Shown: piece by piece, positions 17,936-27,920 of the stretch
Numbering within the stretch: position 1 is the stretch's first letter
Layout of the letters: every line of letters starts with the position of its first letter
From: Symbiodinium sp. CCMP2592
Lineage: Eukaryota > Sar > Dinophyceae > Suessiales > Symbiodiniaceae
NCBI GenBank assembly: GCA_905221615.1
Contig: CAJNDT010000502.1
Coordinates: 248,001-312,000 of the forward strand
Length of the DNA stretch: 64,000 nucleotides
Direction of reading: 5' to 3'
Program-made: the position numbers and the translations under genes
The notes under the pieces: model-generated
Seen by the model: the letters and a program-made list of their open reading frames with translations, nothing else
Told to the model about the DNA's origin: nothing
The model's database searches: none

Positions 17936-18409
17936 TCGCAGTTTTACTGGTAGTCTTTTGCCGGGTTTGGGCTGCTTAGGGTTTAAGAGGGTTTAAGGGT
18001 CTTGGAATTCAGGGTGTCAGTTTTCCTTTGATGTCTTGTTGCTGGGTTGGTGATTCCAGTCTTCACAGCGAATGGCGCTTGCGGCGAGAGCCCCAAAGCC
18101 CCAGACCCTAAAGGGCCCCAACCCCAACAAACCCAAACCATATGCACGAAAACACAACAACGATTGAAAGCTTGAAACGGACGTTTTGTATGGAATCCTT
18201 AAACAGAGGCCTGAAAAGGAACCGCAAAGGAACCCTAACACCCCTAAACTCTCTAGCACTCCTAAACCCCTAGACCCGTAGAATTTTTAAGGCCCGAGGC
18301 ACGCCGCAGTAGAATCTTCACACAACCCCAGTATCAAGCCCGAACCCCATAGGCCTTGTCCACCCCGAACTAAACCCTCTAGAAAGCCTTTAGGTATCAA
18401 CCCTCTAAG
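17936..18409. other. Spacer, nothing recognised
   Basis: Unique-looking DNA. No supported gene. Confidence 0.4.
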
Positions 18410-18510
18410 CCCTCTAGACCCCTAAACCCTAAACCCTAACCCCTAAAACTCCTAAACCCTAACCCCTACACCCCTGAAACCCCTACACCCCTACATCCCT
18501 GAACCCGAGT
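18410..18510 (-). repeat. CCCTAAA/CCCCTAAA block
   Basis: Mixed CCCTAAA, CCCCTACA and CCCCTGAA units. Confidence 0.75.
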
Positions 18511-18890
18511 AATAACTGACCTGGACCCTAAACCTTATACATCCTCTATGAACCCTATAGAACCCGGCTATTGGCAGAGCAGCTTCTCGCTCAATCTTAT
18601 AGAACCCGTACTTGGAGGGTCAGGCACTTAGTAGGTACTTACCTTATAGAGTTATAAGCAGCATGACTCCAATTGGGATCCCACTTTAGGCACCTCTAGC
18701 TCTATTTATTACCTCTTGACTATGTCCTCCGACGGGAACCCTGAAAAGGAGGTTCTGAAGGAAGCCCTGCAGATGTAGAACCCTTTGACGCACACGCTTA
18801 AAAGATCCACGTAAAGCAAGCCACAAGAATCGTAATGTCGGGGTCTGACGTAGTAGTAACCTTTGCTTTATAGTCCTTAAACTATGACAT
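18511..18890. other. Spacer, nothing recognised
   Basis: No gene. Near 18640 a short GTACTTACCTTATAGAGTTATAAG stretch resembles the interior of family A. Confidence 0.35.
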
Positions 18891-18892
18891 AC

Positions 18893-18928
18893 CCTAAACC
18901 CTAAACCCTAAACCCCTAAACCCTAGTC
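18893..18928 (-). repeat. Short CCCTAAA block
   Basis: About five CCCTAAA/CCCCTAAA units. Confidence 0.7.
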
Positions 18929-19012
18929 TTCTTGAGGCCCCCCCTCTTAGGCAGAGCCCTATTAAGGCCCCCCAAAGCGAACCTTCCAAGCAGCCTCCGC
19001 AAGGAGCCCCAG

Positions 19013-19089
19013 TCAGGCAGAGCGGCTTCCTCCCCCAAACGCTTAACCCTCAGCCCCGAATCCCAAGCCCCAAACCCTACACCCTCTTA
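19013..19089. repeat. 77-bp repeat, copy 1 (duplicated segment)
   Basis: Matches 19304-19380 with a few substitutions (GGCAGAGCGGCTTCCTCCCC at the start, ACCCTCTTA at the end). Copy 1 is interrupted at its right edge by a family G element. Confidence 0.8.
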
Positions 19090-19194
19090 CCAGGCTGTTC
19101 AGTGGTGCACTTTTTTACTTTCAGGTTTCTGGGTTTCTATTATAAGAAGCCTCAAAGTTTATACTTTTTCCCAGTGGGTTGCTGAACAGCCTAG
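19090..19194. mobile_element. Palindromic MITE-like element, family G, with proven empty site
   Basis: Inverted ends CCAGGCTGTTCAG and CTGAACAGCCTAG, flanked by CTTA on both sides (19086-19089 and 19195-19198). The related sequence at 19461-19485 reads straight through CTCTTAAGGCC without the element, so this is an insertion with a 4-bp duplication. Confidence 0.9.
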
Positions 19195-19239
19195 CTTAAG
19201 GCCTCCGGAAATGAGGCAGAGCAGCTTCCTCCCCAAACT

Positions 19240-19300
19240 ACCTATAACCCCAATGAAGGTACTTATAACCTTACTTGCTAAGTCCCATGATCCTTTAATT
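19240..19300. mobile_element. Right half of a family A element
   Basis: Interior AAGGTACTTATAACCTTAC and right end CTAAGTCCCATGATCCTT are present; the left half is missing. A shorter right-end remnant follows at 19422-19460. Confidence 0.8.
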
Positions 19301-19303
19301 CCA

Positions 19304-19380
19304 TGAGGCAGAGCCACTTCCTCCCCCAAACCCTTAACCCTCAGCCCCTAATCCCAAGCCCTAAACGCTACACCCTCTTA
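19304..19380. repeat. 77-bp repeat, copy 2
   Basis: Second copy of 19013-19089. Further partial copies of the GAGGCAGAGCAGCTTCC motif are at 19213 and 19483, so the segment was locally multiplied. Confidence 0.8.
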
Positions 19381-19499
19381 ACACTTAAGGCCCCCTGCCC
19401 TAAACCCTAAACCCTAAACCCTATAACCCTCGTTACTAAGTCCCATGATCCTTTAAGTACACCCTCTTAAGGCCACCGGAAATGAGGCAGAGCAGCTTC

Positions 19500-20110
19500 C
19501 TGGGTGTCTTCGGACAGGGAGGTCCGGAGGTGTCCGTGCAAGTTCGACGCCTCAGCTCGGCCCCTGCTCCGAACAGAAGGGTTCCTATAAGGTTTCCTAT
19601 AAGGGTTCCTTTAATGGTTCCTTTAAGGGATCTATAGGGTGTGGGTTTCTGGGGTTTCTAGGGGTTTCTGGTGGTTTTTAGGGGATTAGGGTTTAGGGTT
19701 GAGGGTCTAGGTTTAAGGATGAAGGATTTAGGGTTAGGGTTTAGGGGTTTAGGTTTAAGGCTTTAGGGGTTTGGGGTTTAGGGATTTGCCGTCACGGTAA
19801 CAGGAAATAGTCGCTGGAGTAGTTTTCACAGCTATGGACGGCTTTGCGAAGGTTTCGACTCCCAGGCAGGCCTGTTGTGCTTCGTAAGTCTCTATAGAGA
19901 AATGAGCGAGTGAATGAACGTAGTTTGGCAGGCCAGCGGATGCAGCGGACATGATGGAGCTCTTCCATCCGATAATCGGTTGGTTTTCCAACATTGAGAC
20001 GCGTTTATGCTGGAACTGGGGTTTAAACTTGTGTTTTTCGGTTTTATGTTTCGACTTTTAGGGGTTGAGGGTTTAGGGTTTAGGTTGTAGTTTGTTTAAG
20101 GGCTTATTGT
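19500..20110. other. Spacer with degenerate TTTAGGG and GATCTA-type repeats
   Basis: GGTTCCTTTAAGGGATCTAT-type units are at 19575-19635 and TTTAGGG-like units at 19640-19785. The remainder has no supported gene. Confidence 0.5.
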
Positions 20111-20250
20111 TACTTGGAGGGTCGGGGGACTTAGGAAGTAGGTAGTAAGTAGACTTATAAGCACCCTAAAAGGGGCCCTAACTGGGCATATGGTACTTAA
20201 TTATAAGTCCCTAAAATAACCAGTTGCTAAGTCCCCCGACCCTCCAAGTA
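20111..20250. mobile_element. Palindromic MITE-like element, family A2
   Basis: Inverted ends TACTTGGAGGGTCGGGGGAC and GTCCCCCGACCCTCCAAGTA are perfect over 20 bp. The interior shares TTATAAGTCCC and GGGGCCCTAA with family A. The sister copy at 54367-54504 has the same ends. Confidence 0.9.
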
Positions 20251-20370
20251 CGGGTTTTGGGGTTTTAGGGGAAGCTCCGGCACCTTCAACTCGCCGAGGG
20301 CAACATCTTCAGGGACGTGCCCGCGTCGACGAGCCTCTGTGCCGGCTGCTGGATTAGTGCCCCTTGGCAG

Positions 20371-20435
20371 CGGGATCCTACTATTTAAGGTACTATATTA
20401 GTAGGGTCCCCTATTTTTGGAAACTCCCATATGGG
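20371..20435. mobile_element. Right half of a family B element
   Basis: Interior ACTATATTAGTAGGGTCCCC and terminus TTTGGAAACTCCCATATGGG are present without a matching left arm. Confidence 0.65.
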
Positions 20436-20509
20436 ACAAGAGACCAAATTTGGCGGGGGGCCTCCGAGGATCCCCAGTCGTAGGACAGCCGCCACCACCC
20501 AACAGCAGC

Positions 20510-20622
20510 TAGGATGCCCAGTAGTACCCTTATTCCCTTTTTGTAGTCCTAGGTTCCGTACAAAGTTACCCAATACCAAAAAGAGTGGCCTTGTTATTCT
20601 TAGGTTACTGGGTATCTTAGGC
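20510..20622. mobile_element. Palindromic MITE-like element, family H, copy 1
   Basis: Starts AGGATGCCCAGTAGTACCC; its right end GGTTACTGGGTATCTTAG is the approximate inverse. It is very similar to the copy at 21031-21142. Confidence 0.8.
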
Positions 20623-20765
20623 AGCAACAGCGGCAACAGCGGCAGCAGCAACAGCGACAGCGACAGCAATAGCACCAGCACGGGCAGTAGCAGTAGCAGT
20701 AGCAGCAACAACAGAAACAGCAGCGACAACGACGACGACGACGGCAACAACAAAGCACTCACAGT
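20621..20765. repeat. (CAG/CAA/GAC)n triplet repeat
   Basis: Degenerate CAR and GAC triplets. The Ser/Asn- or Leu-rich open frames are artefacts. Confidence 0.85.
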
Positions 20766-20879
20766 CACCGTAGCAATGATCCGGAGGCTCAGAACCCAAC
20801 ACCCAACAGCAGATGCAGATGCTGAGCACGGAGACCTCGCTCATCCCAAACTAACGCATCTCAAGCCCGACGGTATCGA

Positions 20880-20987
20880 CCAGGCTGTTCAGTGGTACAC
20901 TTTTTACTTTCAGGTTTCTGGGCTTCTATTATAGGATAAGAAGCCTCAAAAGTATATACTTTTCCCAGTGGGTTACTGAACAGCCTA
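20880..20987. mobile_element. Palindromic MITE-like element, family G
   Basis: Ends CCAGGCTGTTCAG and CTGAACAGCCTAG as in the 19.1-kb copy. Flanks TCGA/CCGA are a near-match 4-bp duplication. Confidence 0.85.
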
Positions 20988-21030
20988 GCCGATGATCAGA
21001 GAGGTGTATTCTCTGCGGCCAGGGCCCCAA

Positions 21031-21142
21031 CTAGGATGCCCAGTAGTACCCTTATTCCCTTTTTGTAGTCCTAGGTCCCTTATAAAGTTACCCAATACCA
21101 AAAAGAGTGGCCTTTTCATTCTTAGGTTACTGGGTATCTTAG
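21031..21142. mobile_element. Palindromic MITE-like element, family H, copy 2
   Basis: Near-identical to 20510-20622 over about 110 bp. The two copies flank the family G copy. Confidence 0.8.
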
Positions 21143-21714
21143 CCAACGTAAATGCATCCCAACAGTCAAACTTCGGAGGAGGAACAGGGCCCTGGTAGAG
21201 CATGCCGTGATACAGCTCACATTCTGAAGCGTCAGCCTTAAACCCCAATCCTTTGAAAAACCTAAAGAACAGACCTGTAATTTCTCAAACCTAAAACCCC
21301 AGCAAGCATACCTGCAAAGCTGGAACAGAGGCACCTCAAACAAAACGCACTCAACCCTGGGCCTCGTCCGGAAACGGTCATCAGGAGCACGCCTTGTGGG
21401 TGCTTGGTTGGAAGGTACATGGAGTGCTGGAGGCCGCAAGATTTCTTCAGATTTCTGGCAGATTAATCAGGGTTTAGAAGATTTGGGGTTCAGGGTTCAG
21501 GGAGTTGGGGTCCAGGGTGCAGGGTTTAGAGGATGACGGGGAGTTCAGGCGGTAAGGGGGCAGAATTTAGGATTCGGCGGATACGGTTTGTGGGTTTGGG
21601 GTTTGGGAATTAGGCTTCAGGGGTGCAATGTTTAGGGCTGCCGGTTGGTTGGAAGGTTTTGCGCAAGTGAGTGGGTGAAAGCTTCTTGCCGAAGTTGTGG
21701 TCCTCCTGATGAAA
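21143..21714. other. Spacer, nothing recognised
   Basis: A 105-codon minus-strand frame at 21122-21439 has no recognisable motif. From 21465 to 21640 there are loose GGGTTCAGGG/GGGTTTAGGG words. Confidence 0.4.
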
Positions 21715-21886
21715 GAGGTACTAGGGTTGTAATTAGGGTAACTCTACTTATAACCCCAATTATGGTACTTATAACCTTACTTACTAAGTCCCATGCATCC
21801 CTTATAGTACCCTTATAGATCCCTTTAAGGATCCCTTTTTTAGGAGCCCTTTATATAACCTTACTAAGTCCCATGATCCTCCAAGA
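21715..21886. mobile_element. Decayed family A element plus a second right-end fragment
   Basis: The interior TTATAACCCCAATTATGG and ACTAAGTCCCATG are recognisable up to 21805. A separate right end (CTAAGTCCCATGATCCTCC) ends at 21886, with GATCCCTTTAAGG units between. Confidence 0.65.
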
Positions 21887-21984
21887 AAAGGAGTTCGGCC
21901 CAGTGAGGGGAGCTTCTTGGGTGTGGAGGATGCAGGGTCAGAACTGTTTGTCGCGATGCTTCAAGGCCAAAATCTTGCAAAGCT

Positions 21985-22180
21985 TTAGGGGTTTAGGGTT
22001 TAGGGGTTCAGGGTTTAGGGTTTAGGGGTTCAGGGTTTAGGGTTTAGGGGTTCAGGGTTTAGGGTTTAGGGGTTTAGGGTTTAGGGGTTCAGGGGTTTAG
22101 GGTTTAGGGGTTCAGGGTTTAGGGTTTAGGGGTTCAGGGTTTAGGGTTTAGGGTTCGGGGGTTTAGGGTTTAGGGTTTTA
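21985..22180 (+). repeat. Telomere-like array with 22-bp higher-order unit
   Basis: Repeats of TTCAGGG + TTTAGGG + TTTAGGGG (22 bp) occur at least five times, with a few deletions. This shows multi-heptamer units being amplified together. Confidence 0.9.
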
Positions 22181-22200
22181 GACTCCAAGAAAGCATTCCA

Positions 22201-22258
22201 TACTTAGAGGTTCATGGGACTTAGTAGCTATGGTTGTAAAATAAGGTAACTACACTTC
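22201..22258. mobile_element. Left half of a family A element
   Basis: TTCATGGGACTTAGTAG followed by AAATAAGGTAACTACAC; then the match ends. Confidence 0.65.
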
Positions 22259-22599
22259 ACTCTACCGAATCATACCTGCCACGCCCTGCAGCGACGAGGC
22301 TGCCTGCCCGAAACCCGGAGCTTGAAGCAAAACCCCAGGGTTCTAAACCCTAACGCCCAACAACCCTTAGAGTATATCCCCAAAGGCCCAAACCCAAACC
22401 GCCAAACCCCCTCCTGAAAATTTGGGTTTGGTTTTAGGGACTAAGCCGTGAACCCGAAGTCCTAGTCCCGAAACCCCAAGCTCAAAGGTGTAGTGTTTAA
22501 GATGTTTAAGGTTACGAGGTATACTTTTCGATTTCATTTGGTTGAACATAGAACCCCAGCCGAACAATGATTTTTGAGGGCTTTTGAAATCGACGCTTA

Positions 22600-22805
22600 G
22601 GCTTCAACCCTAAACCCACAAACCCTAGAATCCTAAACCCACAAACCCGCAAACCCTAAAATCCTAAACCCACAAACCCTGAAAACACTAAACCCACAAA
22701 CCCACAAACCCCTAAACCCACAAACCCTAAAACGCCTAAACCCACAAACCCTAAACCCCCTAAACCCACGAACCCACAAACCCACAAACCCTAAACCCTA
22801 AACCC
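22600..22805 (-). repeat. CCCACAAACCCTAAA array
   Basis: About 22-bp units built from CCCACAAA and CCCTAAA words (for example AAACCCACAAACCCTAAAA). It is a diverged relative of the telomere-like heptamer array. Confidence 0.8.
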
Positions 22806-22922
22806 GCCTTAGGTTCGGCCCTGGAAAGCCCCTAGCCTGCAAAGGCCACCACGGATGGCTGGCTCTTGACGTTGAATGCCACCGACGCGCATCTGGGCCG
22901 TGCTCATAGGCTTGAGGCATCG

Positions 22923-23026
22923 TACTTCGGGGGACTTAATAACTGGGGGTATAAGTAAGGTAACTGTACTTTTAACTACTTAGGTACTTATAACCTTACT
23001 TACTAAGTCCCATGATCCTTTAAGTA
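22923..23026. mobile_element. Palindromic MITE-like element, family A
   Basis: The left end has diverged (GGGGGACTTAATAAC); the right end TTACTAAGTCCCATGATCC is intact. Interior GTATAAGTAAGGTAAC. Confidence 0.8.
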
Positions 23027-23149
23027 GGGCTGTTGAAGGCTTTTTTGTAGGGATTTCGATAAGGGTTTGCTGAGGTTTGACTGTTGTTAAACCTCAAAGC
23101 CCTAAAACCCTAAAACCCTAAACCCATCAATAGGCTGCTGGTGGGGTGC

Positions 23150-23315
23150 TTCGGTTGATGATAGAAATCCTGCATGACCTCAATGACCCCAAACTATGGG
23201 ATATATTCCTTGTTATGGGATTTATATCCCTAAACCCTAAAAGATCCCTTAAGGGAATCCTTAAAGGTACCCTTATAGATCCCTGTAAAGGAACCCCCCA
23301 GGATTTATATCACCG
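23150..23315. mobile_element. Family D element with an internal insertion
   Basis: Left end GGTTGATGATAGAAATCCTG; right end CAGGATTTATATCACC. The centre carries about 70 bp of GATCCCTTAAGGG-type units not present in the ~100-bp copies. Confidence 0.7.
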
Positions 23316-23690
23316 TTTGTCATGCCTAGTTGTTGCTTACCACATGAGGTCATGGGCTCGGTCCAGGAGCCCTCCCACAAAAGTTCGAAGCAACATGTCC
23401 CAGACTGCGGCTATTCCTCCGCAACGGTTCCTCTGTCCTGCTGCCACTTCAGCTGACCTTGAGGCAGATGTACATCGACTTCAGGAAAGAGGGAGCATTA
23501 ATACAGACAGTAGGATCCCAAGACAGGGATTCCTACACAACATCCCGAGAAGACCTGCAGAAACCCTATACTAAGCCCTCAAAGGGTACTGCAAAGCTTC
23601 AGAGACCACGCCGAATCAGAGCTCCTTAAGCCTTGAGCCCCAAGACCCGTACCCTAAACCCCTGAACCCCTAAACTCTAAACCTGAAAAG
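23316..23690. other. Spacer, nothing recognised
   Basis: A 142-codon plus-strand frame at 23146-23574 starts inside the family D element and has no recognisable domain; it is judged non-coding. Confidence 0.4.
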
Positions 23691-23781
23691 CTGCCCCCAC
23701 CCTGTAATAGTGACTATAAGGATGATATTAGGGCCCTATTGTATTCCTATTATACCACTTTTACAGGGTGGGCGCCCCTTC
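23691..23781. mobile_element. Palindromic MITE-like element, family I
   Basis: CCCCCACCCTGTAATAGTG at the left and its inverse (ACTTTTACAGGGTGGGCGCC) at the right, around a GGGCCC centre. Confidence 0.85.
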
Positions 23782-23939
23782 TAACCTAAACCCTGAACCT
23801 AAACCCTATAAAAAAGCCTTGAACCCTGAACCCTAAACCGTCCTTAAGAAGGCCCTAAGTTGAATCCAAGCCTGGGAAACCGTTTTGCTTGAAGCCCTCA
23901 ACGCTGCAACCCCCAGAAAATTTCAAACCGCAAGCCGCC

Positions 23940-24060
23940 GTAGCGTTTGGGGTTCATGTAAAGGATCATTGGTAACTAGGATTTAGGGTTTAGGGGTTTC
24001 GGGTTTAGGGCAAGGGTCTTTGGAATGAGTAACTAGGGTTATAAATAAGGTACCTACCCC
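23940..24060. mobile_element. TTTAGGG patch and left half of a family A element
   Basis: A few TTTAGGG words, then GTAACTAGGGTTATAAATAA of family A (24020-24056), cut off. Confidence 0.5.
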
Positions 24061-24126
24061 GCAGCCTTAAGCCAGAAACCTCGTCTGCAGCCTCTTACAC
24101 AAGTCGCTGTAGAAAGGATTCGGGTT

Positions 24127-24222
24127 CTTAACATAGGGGCCTTAACAATTACCTCTACTATTTTGGGGGTTCCTGACTGTAATTATAGTACCTTGGTTCT
24201 CAAAACCCTGTTCTAATCATCT
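24127..24222. mobile_element. Family J element missing its right end
   Basis: Matches 30162-30255 over 94 bp with one substitution. The right terminus (AAGGCCCCTA) is replaced by unrelated sequence. Confidence 0.8.
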
Positions 24223-24246
24223 TGGGCGTGGCAGGATTTCCTGGAC

Positions 24247-24352
24247 TGGCGACTCCAATATCCCTTAATTAGGGAATGTTCCTTAGATCGTGTTACTGTT
24301 CCTACTATACTTTAAGGGATATTCCTTTATTCCAAGGGATATTGGAGTCTCT
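24247..24352. mobile_element. Palindromic MITE-like element, family K
   Basis: Inverted ends GACTCCAATATCCCTT and AAGGGATATTGGAGTC around an A/T-rich centre. Confidence 0.85.
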
Positions 24353-24965
24353 GGTAGCGGACCGGTGGCTTAAACCCTAAAGCCCTAAAGCCTGAATTCT
24401 TAGCCTCCCTGCACCCTAAACGTACCCAAACCCTGAGCCCCAAGCCCTGAGCCCGAAACCAGATCTTCAGCCCTCATCTTGCCTTCCCCGACTTGCACAA
24501 CAGGTATTGCAGGGTTTACGAGGGGTTAAAAGGTTTTTCCGTGTAATGTGGGACTGATGAGAGTTCTATTGGTTTCTACAGGGTTTAAGGGTCTTAGACC
24601 ATTAGCTCTAAACCCTAAAAGAAAAAGCCTGTGAAACCCTGTACGCACTCAACACAAGCAGCCTTGTACATCCTTATACACCAAGCAATTTGAAAGTATA
24701 AAGCCCTGCAAACCCGTAGAAAAAGCCTCAATCCAAAGGCCAAACATCCAAAGGCACAAAACCTAAACGCTGAACCCTGAAAACACTCGAAATCCTGAGG
24801 CACCAACCCTAAACCCTTTAAACCCCAAGCCCGAAAACTCTAATCCGTGTTACAAAGCCCGAAATCCCAAGGCACAAGTGCTTCCAAGAGTATCCCGACA
24901 CCCTCGTTGATGCCGTCGTTCATGCGAGGAGGCTCAACGGAGCGTTGTCACCATATTAGAACGAC
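24353..24965. other. Spacer, nothing recognised
   Basis: CCCTAAA-like words near 24370 and 24780. No supported gene. Confidence 0.4.
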
Positions 24966-24966
24966 A

Positions 24967-25070
24967 CGGGAGATTCCGAAAATATGGGACCCGAATCTAG
25001 CACCCTAAATAGTAGGGTCCGTATGATAAGGACTCAAAATAAGGTACCCCTAATTTTCGGAAACCCCCCA
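24967..25070. mobile_element. Palindromic MITE-like element, family B
   Basis: GGGAGATTCCGAAAATATGG at the left and TTTTCGGAAACCCCCC at the right, with the internal GATAAGGACTC core. Confidence 0.8.
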
Positions 25071-25074
25071 CATA

Positions 25075-25427
25075 GGGGCCATAACATTGAGGGTTTGGTT
25101 GAGGGTTAGGGCCGGTTTGGGGGTTTATGGTTGAGGAGCTGAGGATCTTTTACAGGGATCTTATTACTAGAGTCTAAGGGACCATATACTATCGAGTCTC
25201 ACCCTTGCGTTGGGGGGATATAAGTACACTAATTCACCAACACTGACTCTTCTGCTACTTACTAAGATCCTTGGAGTATCGGGTTTTGTAATGGTCGAGA
25301 CGGCTTCGTACCGTTTGCCTTCAACCATGACGGTTCGGGGAAGGTAGGTTTTAGGTGGTATTCCGTGGAAAGCACAATGAATCCGGGCCTTGATCCTCGC
25401 AAGCCAATCGCTAACACCGAAAAGCCC
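25075..25427. other. Spacer, nothing recognised
   Basis: Unique-looking DNA. No gene seen. Confidence 0.4.
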
Positions 25428-25519
25428 TACTTAGAGGATCATGGGACTTAGTAACTAGGGGAAAAATTTTCGGTAACTATGCTTATAATTGCCTATAACC
25501 CTGATTGATCCTCTAAGTA
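25428..25519. mobile_element. Family A element, shortened
   Basis: Left end TACTTAGAGGATCATGGGAC; right end reduced to TGATCCTCTAAGTA, losing the TTACTAAGTCCCA part. Confidence 0.75.
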
Positions 25520-25549
25520 ACACGGGCTTAGGGTTTAGCGCCCAGCACT

Positions 25550-25720
25550 AAAGCCTAAACCCCTAAACCCGTAAACCCTAAACCCCTAAACCCCCAAACC
25601 CTAAACTCCTAAACCAGGGTTTAGGGGTTTAGGGGCTTTAAGGGCTTTAAGGGCTTCAGGGGGTTATGGGTGTTTGTGGTTTAGGGTCTCGGGCTCAGGG
25701 GTTTAGGCGCCGAAACCCAC
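25550..25720. repeat. Back-to-back CCCTAAA and TTTAGGG blocks
   Basis: CCCCTAAA units on one side (to about 25615) directly meet TTTAGGGG units (from 25617), forming a head-to-head telomere-like inversion. Confidence 0.65.
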
Positions 25721-25847
25721 AGCTCTGAACCGGTAGGTTCCTGGACAAGCTCAACGAGACCTTTGCCACTTTTGGCTGCAGAGTTCGGGGTTTGGGATTC
25801 CGTTTAGGGTGTAGGGTTTAGGGTGCGAGAAGGGTTTGCAAGGGGGC

Positions 25848-26048
25848 TACTGAGAGGATCATGGGACGTAGTAACTAGGGTTATAAGTAAGGTAACTATA
25901 CTTATAACTCTTGAGAACCCCAATTGAGGTACTTGTAACCTTACTTACGAAGTCCCATGATCCTCCTTATAAGTCCCCTAAGTGGGATTATCCTGATTAC
26001 AACGTACTTATTACCTTACTTACGAAGTCCAACACGATCCTCCAAGTA
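25848..26048. mobile_element. Two joined family A elements
   Basis: The first element runs from GAGGATCATGGGACGTAGTA to CGAAGTCCCATGATCCTCC at about 25973. A second right-half unit with a different interior (GTGGGATTATCCTGATTAC) follows directly and ends GATCCTCCAAGTA. Confidence 0.8.
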
Positions 26049-26087
26049 GGGCTTGCAAGGGGGCTAGGGGGGCCTTTAGGGCTTGGG

Positions 26088-26292
26088 GCTCGGTTTAGGG
26101 TTTAGGGTTTAGGGTTTAGGGTTCAGGGTTCAGGGTTTAGGGTTTAGGGTTTAGGGTTTAGGGTTTAGGGTTTAGGGTTTAGGGTTTAGGGTTCAGGGTT
26201 TAGGGTTTAGGGTTTAGGGTTTAGGGTTTAGGGTTTAGGGTTCAGGGTTCAGGGTTTAGGGTTTAGGGTTTAGGGTTTAGGGTTTAGGGTTG
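26088..26292 (+). repeat. Near-pure TTTAGGG array
   Basis: About 28 heptamers, almost all TTTAGGG with a few TTCAGGG. This is the most homogeneous plus-orientation telomere-type array in the window. Confidence 0.95.
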
Positions 26293-26920
26293 GGATCTAC
26301 GTTCTTGGAATCAGTGTTTCGGGGTTTGTGGCTCACTGCCTCGGGACTATCGTTTTCGGTTTAGGTTGCATATCTACGTCAGATCCCAGGAAATTAAGGT
26401 CTGAACTCTTGGGGACTATTGTCGCAGATCAGACTCTGGCGGCTAGTTTTCTGAATCAGAGTCGCTTTCCGATACAGTTGGAAATCCAGCTTAACTATGG
26501 ATGAAGCCAAACTGATGCGAGCTCTGACTCCTACCAATATGGAGAAAGCCCGCCAATCCATGCCAGTGTTCAACACGCCGTGAGAGGGCTTGCGTGTCGG
26601 AGGGCATTGGAGAAGGCGAGGTGCTCTCTGTAGGACTGTCGCGTATGCTTTAGAAACTTGTGATTCTCGTGCAGGCCTTAAGGTGGGAAGTTTCGGATCA
26701 GCACGTTGCTCGTGTTGGTTTTGAACCCGTTCGCGTGCCTTACGGCGAGAATCCTGAAGCCTAATCTCGAGATCCCGTGGAGGGAAACGGCAAAGACTGT
26801 TCAAAGCAGGTTGAGGGTTCAGGGTTTAGGAATTATGGTTAGGGCTTGGCGTCGAGGGGTTTAGCGTTTGGGAATTATCCTAAACCCCTGCTGACGCCCT
26901 AGCGGCCCGAACTTGCCTAG
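26293..26920. other. Spacer with an unsupported 136-codon frame
   Basis: A minus-strand frame at 26394-26804 is open but has no recognisable domain. I see no other feature and do not call it a gene. Confidence 0.35.
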
Positions 26921-27006
26921 AGTAGGCCCTTATTCCCTTTCTTAGGGTTCAGGTTTCCTTATAAGCCCCTTTAAACCAAAAAGGGGCACCCTTTTTAATC
27001 ATAGGT
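26921..27006. mobile_element. Diverged family H-like element
   Basis: TAGGCCCTTATTCCCTTTCT and a right half with AAAAAGGGGC resemble family H. A second such fragment is at 50768-50832. Confidence 0.5.
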
Positions 27007-27120
27007 TACTTAGAGGATCATGGGACTCAGTAACTAGGGTTATAAGTAAGGTAACTATACTTATAGCCCCAATTAAGGTGCTTATAACCTTACGTACTAA
27101 GTCCCATGATCCTTCAAGTA
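27007..27120. mobile_element. Palindromic MITE-like element, family A
   Basis: TACTTAGAGGATCATGGGAC at the left and GTCCCATGATCCTTCAAGTA at the right. The interior is close to the consensus. Confidence 0.92.
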
Positions 27121-27227
27121 CTCTCGGATCTAGGCTCTCTCCACAGCGGAAGAGCTTAGGAGCTGTCATACGTCTCGGACCTACCAATGAACTTGGAGGC
27201 TGGCGAGGGTAGGGCCTTGATCTCCCT

Positions 27228-27392
27228 ACCTTTGGTTAGTAGGGAATAGACGTCTATAAGGGCTACTATAGGGGATCTATAAGGGTACTATAATTTAGGG
27301 GCCTTAATAATCCTATAGCTTACCTTTGGTTAGTAGGGAATGGAGGCATGGGGTACTATAACTACTATTACTACCATTCTTCCAAAGGTAAG
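27228..27392. mobile_element. Family C fragments
   Basis: A left-end fragment CTACCTTTGGTTAGTAGGGA at 27228 and a fuller copy at 27330-27392 ending CTTCCAAAGGTAAG. J-like and GATCTATAAGGG units lie between. Confidence 0.7.
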
Positions 27393-27810
27393 TGGCGGCT
27401 TAGCCTTCCAATAAAAGGGCTCCTTGAATGGGCTCCTTTAAAGAGACACCGGGAGTACTAGGTTCAAGCCTTCAGGGGTTTAGGGTTTAGGTTGCTTCAG
27501 TGGTACCACCGGCCTGTTGATTGAGCCAACGGCCGTCCAGCTCAGCACCAAAATTCTCCCTGAACCCCAAAACCGTAAACCTTCCTACAATTCCCACGTG
27601 CGCGATATCTACCCCCACACGGCGTTTCGGAAGTCACACCCACTATGAGTATTCTTCGAATCGTGCGCGTCGACAACATGATTGACGGTCACGCTGAGAA
27701 AGTTTTGAACCCCTGATATTGCTGCCACGTTCCGTCCATGACGGCTTTTCGTTCGGACCGCTGGAGACTGTTTCATAAAGATCTATTTATACCCTAAACC
27801 CTAACCCCTA
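27393..27810. other. Spacer, nothing recognised
   Basis: Unique-looking DNA. No supported gene. Confidence 0.4.
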
Positions 27811-27811
27811 T

Positions 27812-27917
27812 TTGGGAGTTTCCGAAAACAGGGGTACCTTATTTAGGGGTCCTTATAACAAGGATCCGATTGTTTAGGGTTCTATATTAGGGTCCCCTAT
27901 TTTGGGAAACCCCCCCA
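27812..27917. mobile_element. Palindromic MITE-like element, family B (inverted relative to most copies)
   Basis: TGGGAGTTTCCGAAAACAGG at the left and TTTTGGGAAACCCCCCC at the right. Interior CCTTATAACAAGGATCC. Confidence 0.85.
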
Positions 27918-27920
27918 TTT

